Shown: positions 48,401 to 60,400 of the stretch, piece by piece
Layout of the letters: each line of letters starts with the position of its first letter
Position numbering within the stretch: position 1 is the first letter of the stretch
Origin: Acanthaster planci
Lineage: Eukaryota; Echinodermata; Asteroidea; Valvatida; Acanthasteridae
NCBI RefSeq assembly: GCF_001949145.1
Contig: NW_019091409.1
Span: forward strand, 540,385 to 604,384
Direction of reading: 5' to 3'
DNA: 64,000 bases
Translations under genes and position numbers: made by a program
Notes under the pieces: generated by a model
Told to the model about the DNA's origin: nothing
Seen by the model: only the letters and a program-made list of their open reading frames with translations
Database searches by the model: none

Positions 48401-51400
48401 CAGACAATTATGAGAACACAGTTCCAGAACATAGTTCCTACCACTTCACGATGTTCACTGAGGGGATTGGGTTTATTTCAAAGTATGTCCAAGGTACTAC
48501 CAAGAGAGAAAACAAATGGAGATCAGACTCACCCTTCCTGGTAGAGTTGATGCAATCATGACAACATTCTTAGGCAATTCTTTTGGAATCCACGTCAGAT
48601 CTTGCTCTTCGCCTGGGAAACAACAGCAATGAGTTTATGATTGTGAATGAAGGACTTAGTATGATGGCAGGGCAACCTACCACTTCCACATCATGAGTGG
48701 CCCTCAACCCAATGCAATGGGACACTAGACTGCACCTGCAGGGCTAGGGTTGGGTCTGCACCTGAGCATTCATGTTCCCTTAAAGAAAAGGTGAAATCAG
48801 TTGGGGGAAATCCTGGGACTTTGGGAACAACGTATTTATAAAATCTATGAACGTGCTGGGAAGACAAACTGCTGACTATTCTGAATGAATCTTTGAGGGT
48901 ATGTACTACAGTGCTCTAACTACAGAGAAATTTCAAATTGTTTCCAATTCCAATTTCACATTGTTTAATCTTAATGACGCGTTAATTTCAAACCAACTCA
49001 TATTCATGCTCAAGCAATTTTCTGCATCACTCAGGCATGAGATTTTTTAGCCCCCAAAAAACTCATGGGTTTGCCACAGTGTGGCATGTTGCCTCACCAG
49101 CCCCAGAGCCAGAGTCAAGCTGATTCAAAGCGTCCAGGACCAACACCACTCTGGCCTGCTTGCCGGCCATCTGAAGCCAGGTGGACAGCTCCAAGACAAG
49201 GTTTCGTTGTGATGAGGGTACTGTCATCTCGAAACCAAAGAACTGCTTGATCTCTTCATACAACCTGAGGGTTGAATCAACAAAGGGAATTCAGAAAAGA
49301 TCAACAGAAAAGACTATAACCACCAGACTTAGAATCCTGAAATCCATGGAAGCTTTTTAGACTGAATCTGTCCCTATATCTTCAGTACTGAATGTCTCCA
49401 ATTCCCGCAGTTTGGCACTGAACGTGAATGAAGTTCTCACAAAGTTTAAGCCAAAATTCAATGATCACTGACTGGATCTAAATCTGAATATTTGAACAAT
49501 GCAGGTCAGATCACAGGCAAGACAGAATATTGGTCACATTTTTCCAACTAATTGGGAAGGAACCGTGCCACTCTCCTTAATAAGACCTTTAGAACTCACC
49601 GGCGCAGGAGGTTTAGATGAGATGCACTCTCTGCAGAGCTCCCAATGAAATGCATGAAGAGAAAGATGCCTGGATTTTCCTCCTCAAACTGGCGAGTCCA
49701 GTTTGCGACCAGCGCCGATTTCCCGGACCCAGACTCCCCAAGGATCACAAAGGGGGTGTTCACAAAGTCCTCCCCGCTTCGGGTGGCCTTCTGGACGTAC
49801 GCGTTGATCTGTTGGATGTACTCCTGGCCTCCAATGTAGATGCGAAGGCGGGGCTCAGCGAAGGCCTGGTGAGCCTCCTGCTCACGCTGCAAAGCACTGA
49901 GCTCTGAGCCTGGTGGGAAATCCTGGTCAACGCACCAAACAAGATCCTTACGAATAGGGGAAAGACAAGCAGAAGCCAAGTGTTTAAACTCTTTCGATAG
50001 GCTTATGCACTGATAAATTTACATACATGAGTGATATTAGGTGATTAGAAAATGTTGTTCAGCAGCTCAAGCAGCATTGATCCTGGTTTCCACTCTTAGT
50101 GGTCAACTCGAGAGATCTACAGAGAGAACTGCCTCTTTACCTTTTTGATGAGCTCGCATCCTTCATTGGCAGCAGAGAATCGACGCAGGGGCATCCCTGA
50201 GGACTCCACCGTCTGCCTCAACTGCTGCTGCCGATCAAAATGCCACTGAGTCTCTTGCTTTTTCTTGGACTTCTTCTTCTCGTCTTCTGTGCTCTACGGA
50301 GTCACCAAAACCTTCAGCTTCAAACCATGATTCTGAACATCACATTAACAATTTCCAGCAAATTCCACAACACTTCTATGACCATTGCCATTCTAGAGCT
50401 TTAGGCTCATCTAAGCTTACCAAACCATAAGTTAACTTTTCACAAAGTGAGTTTATTTACTTTTGTGTGTATTTTCACCATCTTAAATCTCTTAACAATG
50501 ACGACATTGGCTGAGGGTGTGATTCCGAACACCTGGTTAAAGCATACCCTTATAACTCACGTATAAAAAACCTAAACCTCATCCACTGGCTCACAATTAG
50601 CTTGCATGAACATGTACCTATGATTCTGAAAGCTGTCTGTATGGGTTTTCATATAAACGGCTCTAGTTCACAACAAATTTCTGATCTGATAGCTGATTGC
50701 CGATGTTGATGATTCACCTCATCCTTCTTGTCTGCATCGTTATCGGTGTCTCCTTTTTCATTCTCGCTCTTTTCTCCTGCTGCCGCCTCCTCCTTTTTCT
50801 CTTCCTCTTCCTCCTCTTCATCATCTGGAGGTGGGAGATCATCTCTGCTGATTCGAGGCTCACGGAGATAAAAGAACGTGCGTCCCTCGTTGGCCTCTGT
50901 GTCGTTCAGCGCCGCGTGCATTATCTCCAGCTACGAGGCCAAACACACAAGACACAATCTGGATTCACACCAAATCTCCATGTTCGTTACTGCAACAGTT
51001 CCGGGTAAAATTTTGGTTACTGTGTGTGGACACTACATGATAACCGTGTAATCAATCAATTTGGTTGATGAAGTGACACCTGGGTATGCACACACTGTGA
51101 ACACCGACACACTTTCCAAAAACTTTACGTTTACGAACTTCAAATAAACACAACAGCAGGCATCATTTCTTTGGTGTGGATTTCACTGAGGGAGAAAAAA
51201 GAGCAACCTGGGATTCTACTCGGACGTGACGCTGCACTGTTTCTGGTCTCTTACCTTGGTGACACTTGTCTCATAGCGGTACTGTTCAATCCACTCCAGC
51301 GGTTTGAAATTCTCAATGGCGTAGTTGAAGCTCTTGTTGAGCAGTTTATCTGGTTTATGCTGAGTCTGGCTCCAACCATAACGGTCTCCCATCAAACAAA

Positions 51401-54400
51401 CAAAATATGGGCGGCACTTCTCAATCTGACCAGGACAGAACCAACACAGAGCTAACAAAATAGCTGGGACTTCAAATAATACTTCATGTTTATGTTTATT
51501 TATCTAGCTAAGCACATAGCCATTGTAAGAGGGACAAACATGTCAATTTTTTCCCCAATTTTGATCATTTTTTGCTCTCAACCCTCTAAACTGTTTAAAT
51601 TGACAATCTTGAGTTCATAACAGATGGAAATATTTTTAATCAATCTTTTACATAATTAATCAACAAAGATAAACAGACTGGACGAAGTGATTGGAATTTC
51701 ACAAAAAGAGAGCTTTCTTGTGCTTTTGTGTTTAATTGTGTGATTTGTTTTAATGATGCCTTTTTGTCACTTTTGTATTTTGTATAAGAATATTAATCCC
51801 CACAGTTCTACAGCAACCATCAAATAAAGGCCTGTAAGAAATATTACAAACATCTGCATGCAAAATGCAACATTTACTTTGTACCTTCGAAGAGTGTTGA
51901 GAATATCCCAATTCATTGTACAGACAAACATTCAAATTGGACTCTGAACTAAAACATTTACAATTTTTGGCAAATGAAATGTGGAAAGTTTCATTTCATA
52001 CCTCTCTAAGACAAATGGAGATAGTTTCACCGTCTGCAGTCTGGCTCTCGGTGATACCCCAACGAAGATCGACATAGGTGAAGAACACGCCACGATCCAG
52101 ACAGATACGGTTCAACTCACGGAATGCCTTCTTGATCAAAACCTACACATGAGTAGCATAATGTAAGGCATTCTCAACTTAAACAAATGTTTCACGTAAT
52201 ATCACTATTTCTTATCAAATGTGGCATTTTTCATCAACACAACATCCACTCTCCAAAGACAGTCCTGTGTGGAAAATGTGGGAATGCTGAACTGGGAAAG
52301 AAGCTTTCATTTAATCAACTATCGTACTGATGACGCCACACTTAGTTTAAATATGTGCTTCTCGTTTCATGCTGAGTGGACTATGGGACTCAACTGCCAC
52401 CATAGGACAGTGCACGTGTAACCAAAGTATGACATTATCAGTACATGGGCCTACTGACCTCTTAGCAAGAAGACATCTTTTATTTATATTTTTTGTTCTC
52501 AGCGAGCTTTCCCCATTCCATGGTCAAAGCTGACAGGTATCAGTGGGAGACTTTTGTCATTTTAGGAATTTGCACATTTGTGCTATAAACAGAGGGCCAT
52601 CGTGTTTACTGCCACCATGTCTCTCACCTGCTCAAATAACATGGATTTCTACAAATAAAAATGAAATCTATGAAAAACGGGAAGAAAACGTCTCCTTTCA
52701 TTTTGTTGAAAATAAGGGGGAAAAATGCTCCCTTAAAACTTTCTGATCATGATTTATTGTTGGGATTTCCTCAGCAACAGGTTATGCTGGAGAGCATAAT
52801 TACCATCTACGTTAAAGAATTACATCAAGTATGCATGCGTGAACTCATCCAGGAAAACAAGTACAAAATTGTTTGTTACCCAGCAGAAAGGTCATAATTA
52901 AGCCATTTGTCGCATTGTGAGCTGCATGAAAAACTGTCCATTCTCAAAGAACATCACCCCACCGTCCAGCCAGGGAAGCTAGAGGACAAGCAAGGGCTTC
53001 TGGCCATGTTTGGGCCAATGCCTGTCCAAACGCCAGGTAGAATGTGCCAAGTACTCGTACAAATTTAAAGGGTTCAGTAGCAGAAAATTTGACAATCTTT
53101 GTGTTTGGCTTTGTGGCTGTGGGTTACATGTTACTGTGCCGAGCTTTACCTCTCTCTCCTCCTTGAAATCTTTAAAGGTGCTGGAGACAAAGATGCGGAT
53201 CTCACGCTTCTTGCGTTTGGTCTTGTTGGAGGGTCTGACGGGGCGTGATCTGGCCTGGCCTGACTGCTGACGGCTGGCATCCATCTCTGTGCCGAGACGG
53301 TCTTCCATCTCCTCTGTGATTCAATGGGGAAAGATTGAGGATGCGCAAAGATGTCCATTAGTGGTTTCAGGAACACTCGTGGGACTCATAAACCCTAGGA
53401 CCATTGATGGCCAGGCTACATCAATCTTATAGCTAGGGTCTAGTCACAGAGCTCACTGACCACCTCAACTCCAAATGACGTGTAACTGCCAGATGGTATG
53501 TAAAGGGATTTCTTGTGTCGTATTAAGGAGATGTTGAAACACATTCTAACAAATTCGTTAAGCAGTATTAGATGACATCTATACTCATTTGCAGGCTTGA
53601 GCGCTTCCCACTGAGTATGCACACATACAGGAGCTCAAACGAGTCCAACCAGGTTGAGCTTGTATAGAGCCTGGTGTTGCAGCAAACATCGCTCCACGAC
53701 ATAGCCTCAGGGCATCGTTTTAAAAAATGGTACATGCATTCTATCACTTTCAACTACTGGCATTTTTTAGCTGAAAATAATACCACCGGCAAGTGGTTAA
53801 CTACAGTCTCCGTGAAGATTGGGCATGTGCATGAAATTATTTTCCTTCAAGTTCTAATGAGTAATGTCTCACATAAAAAACTTGAATTTGCTCACAGCTT
53901 TTTACATTGATGTAATGTGGTTCACAAACATTATTTCTGAGCGGATCTGTAGAAAAAGTGTTGATGGGTGATACTTACATCACGTTAGGGGAGCGTCTCA
54001 AAAGTCAAGAACTTTTAAGTTCCATTGGACATGTTGGACCATTCCCACTGAACACTGGAATTCCACAGGAAGGTTCACACATAGGGGGAATGGTCTACTT
54101 TGTACAAAGATGGTGCTGAGGCAGCTTTCCAGTGGGAATGCTGTGTTCCCTGTGGAATGTTCCAACCGTTCCAAATTATGAGATGCTCTCTTATATCTTC
54201 TGTAAAATTCAAGCATGCTCTCTCCCCTGCCTGCCTGCTGCAACGAGTGAAAAGCACCCCACCTACCCATCAGTCGCTGCATGTCTGTCAGCTCTTCTTG
54301 GTGTTGCTCGTACAGACCACGGACCATCAGATCTAACTCCTTGGTGAAGCTGGGACCCGTGCTGGGCTGGATGTCGCTGTAATTGTCCCCGGACGCCGCT

Positions 54401-57400
54401 CCGACCTCACTCTTGACCCGGATAGAGGCAGCTGAGCAGTAGGCACCAAAGTGACCCGCCCAAAATTTGTCATCCTTGGCTGGGGGAAGGACGAGGGAAG
54501 AATGTTGAGTGATCCTATGTTCTTTGGACAGGGATTAGGGCAATTCCAGAAATTAGGGATCCAAAAGTGTGACATTTTTATGTCCCTGTTACATCTGAAC
54601 TTTGTAATTTGACATGGAAATTATCACTGGAATTTATTTCAAACAATAACGATTTGTTTGGCAGATAATTTGCATTAATTCATTACTCTTGGAAATTAGA
54701 AAATGTGTTCCGAACTCACAAAATCATATGTCAGACGTGAGAGGGACAGAAAAAACATTGACCTCGAATTTCTGGAATTACCCATTACTTTTGCTATTGA
54801 CTAATGGCAAAAGACTGACATATCTGCAGATCCAAGGGCAGTGAAGGGCCAATAGGGACCATGCCTCCCCAGGACCCATCCTTAGACTGACATCTATTTG
54901 ACTATTACCCTCTGTACAAACAGTTAGTTACCTCACTGCCAGTCAACAGTAACATGAAGACTGTCAATTCATTTATAGAGTTGGACATGCAAACACAAGT
55001 ATATCTACCCACCCTGAAAGACAACAAAATCATTTTCATTTGAAGGCAAAACTATTACAATTCGGGAAGAACTTTTTTGTGTGGATAAACATGTCATGAA
55101 TTTGCATTTCAGAAAACATTATTAGTGAGTTTTAATATGAATGCTACGTTTGCAATAAGAAATCCTGCTGTGTTCAAGTAGAAAGAAATGTTGGTTTAAT
55201 CCAATATTAATCCAATGTGAAAAACATACAGGCCGTACAAACATCATTCCAATTTCTTTTTTATTTCTTAGACTGAGTTTTGCTTCAAGTCACTAAGTCA
55301 AGAGCTAACCATTCACCTGCACTTTCTATGCCAACACTACGGACCCCTCGACCGTAGTTCTTGAATGTAAAGCAGACCCTGATCCAATCAGAAGTCTTGA
55401 TGCTGCCTTGCTGACCAGTGGTCTGGCGCTTAATCACGCTGCCATCATGACCCATCAGTGTGGCCGTCATTGAGTAAAAACCACCTTTGTTACAGCCTTC
55501 TCGGAAAGACTCTGACACCTAACAAAATACACAGTGGCTGATGAAATAACCCGACTCCAAGGGATCGGTAGATTGCTGGCTTACAAGCAGTTTCAGCTGG
55601 AGCTCTTAAGTTAAGTGAGAAACGAGTTAAGCTAAAACGGTCAGTTAACTGCCGGCTTGTAAATAAATAACTTGACCAAAAGTATTTTCATTACATTGTA
55701 TTTACTTAATAATTAATCAGTAAAACAACATAGTGCGGGAGCAGTAAATAGTTTGAGGTTTGTTTAGGAACCAGTGAATCAATGCACTCAGTAGTGGGAC
55801 AGGCACAGAACAGTTACGTAGTAAGGATGTGGGCAATGACCATGTACAGCTGTTTGCTTTGCCCAAGACTGGCCTTTCTGATTACTGCACATGGGTATAC
55901 CGGTACTGTGTGTTTTAAGGAGACTCAGTTAGAAACCCACGGCAGGCATGGACCTCAATACTGACCTGGATTTCTGGGCTTGAATCCAGGTGCTTCTCAG
56001 AGAAGTGCTCGGTGAGTTCCACCTCCTGGTACTTGGTGCACCACATATGTGACGAAATGAACACTGCAAGCCAAGTTACAATAAGGCGATATAATCCACT
56101 CCAAGCACAACACCTGCAGAGAAAATGGGCTAGTACCCTGACACCCCTGCTACTGTGTGCCCGACACCCAACCAATGAGGTGGCTTGGTCTCCACCGCCC
56201 CGATAGGGTGCTAGGAAGGGATACTTAATAGCTGCAGATGCACAAAGCACTGTGCTTTCACTCACTGCCCTGGTCAATGCAGTTACATGTACATTCAGTA
56301 TCCACGGGTCAGGTGGAAATGTTGTTGAACCGTGTTGTTGCAAATATGTATTCTAACTAATGAGTGCTGGGGAAGAATTACAATGCTCATTTACCCTTCC
56401 CAGCGTGCTGTAAGGGTCAAGTTTGACTGGATTTTTTTTCAAATACTTCAAATGCACTGACCAGTGAAAATGTACATACTGTTTAGTGAACCAAAACACC
56501 AGACAGTTTCATACAGCGAAGTGCTTCCAAACACAGGCATGCATTAAGGAAATTCCAAGGTTTTGGAAAGTAAGTAGTGTTTTTCATTCTAAATGGCACA
56601 CATGCAATGTAAAGTATAAGGAAATCAGCCGATTCAAGGAAACGTACGCCTACAAACACAGCATTCCTTTGGATATAATAATATACTCAGACAGCCCATT
56701 CTGCTCAAGGAGGATGCTAAGGTTTTGATACATACTTGTCTCTGTCTGGTCTCCACCCTCAGACACTTTCCAGTTACCAGAGTAATTCCAGTTGCTAAGG
56801 TCGCCAGTCTGCACAAGCAAAAAAGTCGACAGAAACTGTGTAAAGGATCACCCAAGAAGACACTGGGAAAGAAAAGGATGAATTCCCAGTGACAAAGTTG
56901 ATCTTCGGGGTTTCTCTTGAAGGCAGCCTGATACTTCTCTTGAACAATGAGCTATTTTTTATTCAAGTGTGATTTTTTTACAAATGGACAGCCAAATTTT
57001 CATTAATACTAATAGCAAAAAAAATCAACTGTTGATGGAATCTTACATCAGAGGGATGCACACTTTGTGTGGTTTGCCCTTCACAATCAAAATCACATGA
57101 AAAACTGAATACTATCACCCCAAAAGTATTGTGATAGAAATTAAATTAGGTCATATAGGTTAGCCAATATTGCCACAAGTAGAGTAAGCATGACTACCCT
57201 GGATTCCCAGGGAATGCACTCGCACGCAGAAAATTTTCTACAAGTCTTGGGTTCCCACCTACATGAAATTTGTTAGTTCGAGTTTTTGTTTTGAGAGTAA
57301 TACCTCTCCACAATTTCCGTACGTTTTTTTGTTTCAGTCTTAACAATTTATCCAATAAGTTAATCCTGTATGTGATTGTAATTGATGAAGGAGAATACAA

Positions 57401-60400
57401 GAAAGTCTGACCACTGAAACCTCAGTTTGGCCTCAGGCTTTATTTTCCTGAGTCAATCCCCGATTTCTTAGGCCCTTCGTGATATGGTTTGTCCCGTGTT
57501 ACTTCACAACCAGCCAGAGGTTCAGCCGAGCCACCCACTTTTCTTTAAGTCAAGTCCTTGACCGCAAGAGTTTGTCACAGTACTCCGACATACAATGATT
57601 GCAGACTGTCAGAGATATAATGTGTATCTTAAGTCCCAAAGGTGCTTGAGTCCATCAACACCTAGTTCAGAGTGACGGACGCTTAGGGTAGCTCCATTAC
57701 TGAGAGAAATCACCTCACTTTTCAAACCCCAAAGGAAAAGATGTCTTCCTAAGGACTGATTAACAAGATAAACTACAAATGAAACAGTTTTAACCACTTC
57801 GTGCCGGGGCATTTGTCAATGTTGATGATGCTGGGCCGGCATGACTAGCATTTTTTCCGTTAGTGGTTAATAATGTGCCCCCTACCAAGGGAAATCACTA
57901 ATTAAAACACTGCAAGTAAGATACAGCATCTCACCTCCCCTGAAGGATTAATGAGCAAGTTGGACGACCAACCAGCAATCTTCATCTGCTTCAGATTAAG
58001 GGTACGATCCAGGGGGACTAGGGTGTCAGCCAACTGCCCAGAATGTCAAAAAAACCATGGTGAATTACATTGACAACAGCAAATCACACACTGTACTCTG
58101 GTATACCACTTTTAAATTACAGGTCACTGTGGCCAGTGAACTGTTTTTGTATTTTACAGCAAAATATTGCTTGAATGGTCCATGATGTAAATTTTACATG
58201 GGAACATGTTTTCTGCAATTTTTCTACTTTTTCCTAAATTTCAAACAACTACCTGAAATCTCATTTTGGTTTAATAGGCTCAATGAAATTTTTCATGCTT
58301 TTCCTCATGAGTACACTTTTGCTGTAATGTCAGCAAAGATTTTAAGTGTTTTTCTGTTAAAATTGAGAACCCAGGATTTGCCCAGTGGAAACATCGGAGA
58401 AAATTTGTTCATTGGCTTACCGTCATGAAATAAAACAATGAATCATCAAAGTAAACAAAGTTCATAGAAGCAAAATGTCAAATATTGGGGCAAATGTTAG
58501 TGCAAAAATAGCCAAACAGGGAAGTTTTGCCTGGGATGAAATCACAACCTTGTTCATAAATGTCAAATTTGCATCAGCTTAAAAATCACAAAAGGTACCA
58601 AAATGCCCTTGAAATGGCAACAAAAACTGAAAATTGAGTTAAATTAAACAAAAATGAGTACTGACAAGCACAGCATTAAACGCATTGCAATGTCTAGGTC
58701 CTTCAACTTTAATTAGCAAATAAAAATGCCTTCAAAGACATGCCATAGTGCATGCAGCAAAGCATATAAAATGATCAAGAACGTCATTAACTTCAAGCAG
58801 TGACATTCTGTTCAACTTCAAAGCACATGGGATGAGTATTGAATGAGCAGATGTAAGTCTAGCATCGAGGGTCAAAATGAGAGAGTTGCTACAGCTACAC
58901 GTAATGTCAGTGGTTGTAAATGAACTTTGAAGCATGCACAAGCCTCCAACAAGCTTTAGTCACTCATATGTCACTCACATGGCAAAAATGTACCGTATTT
59001 GAAAACTAAACTGACATTAAAGCATTTATTTTTTAAATACCCAGGCACAATAGCGTACCGAAGTGTGACGTCACTGTGAACCAGAAAGCGCAGTGCAAAT
59101 GAATGGAGTACCAGCGCGTATTGGTTCACGCGCTGGCTCGCACGCTAATGCCTTTTACACACTAATTGTGCACGTGACGTATTCACTTTGGTACTCTATA
59201 ATTGATCAAGCATTATCTCACAGATTACTGACAGGTGTTCTGTGGTGTTTAAATTTTTGGTAGCTCATCAACTCTGTCAACACCACCCAACAGTCAAAAT
59301 TTCAGTAAGTTGCATGAACTGTATAGTACGTTTAGACAAATCTCTCTAAATTGTGGCTCACGAATCATGGCAGAGGATTTTGTCACTTGTGCCCATGGGC
59401 ATGCCACTTTACAAACAGTTCGTCCCCCTTCCCAGGACGTCAGCAGTGAATTTGGCAATGGTGGAATGATCTGAATGCCCATGATGCCCGGCAACCAGTG
59501 TTAACACTACTCCATGTGCTGTGACTTCATTGCGAAGAAATCCACACATGAACATGCTGGTTTTGTCCTCATGCAAGACGAATGTTCCTACCACTGTTGG
59601 GCTGGCTCGAAATCAAGGACCATTACAATACATGTACGCAGTCCTTGCTCAATCGCATTTGCCAATTCTGAAACAAATGTGTTGCAGAAAACCTGTTGAA
59701 TTTTTCGAAATGCAGATTGACAAAGGGGGATATTATTTCCCACTGAACAAAGAGGTGTAATAACTTCATTCCTCCAGTTCCGTTCAGCAGGAACCTTTCA
59801 GTGATATAGAATTCCCTTCCAGTAGTGAACGAAGAGCTTGTAATACTCATCGACAAAGGGTTTAAATAACTGAGCCTAAAGGGGTGTAAATGAGCAAATA
59901 TCTAGGCACAAGACAAAATTACAATTTTTGTAGAGCAAAATGAAATATGTAAATACCAGTACAGTATTCCAATATTTTAGTTTTATTTTAAAAAACATAG
60001 CAGGGCTGCTCATCTTTGCAAAATTATTTCCCTCTTCTAAAAATTGAAAAAAAACAGTATTTCCCTGACAAAATAGACTTTTTCACGAGGCAAGTTTCTT
60101 CCATACTTTCGTGAATTTCAGCACAAAATGAGAAAAATCTATACTGGTCGGCAGGCTTTGTACTGTGTTTTTCCCCTCAGAGCTAAAGTCTTCAAAATAA
60201 TCAAAAAAAGATCGTGGATTTTAAAATTATTGAGCTAGCCCAAGCTGACAACCTATCCCATGACATCTCATCCTCCAACCGATGCACTGCCAGAGCCAAG
60301 TTCCAACCCTCTATCTTACCTTCTGCTTCATGCTCATCTCCTCTGCCTCCTCCTCCTTGGTAGGCGTTGCCTCCCTGTAGGTATCATCGTGAACCATGAA

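Noticed and set aside
52914-52989. Minus-strand frame LPWLDGGVMFFENGQ after an acceptor-like AG
   Set aside because: Exon 53150-53313 joins directly in phase to 52002-52142 and restores the DUF4062 pattern; this frame would interrupt it and runs into a stop without a donor.
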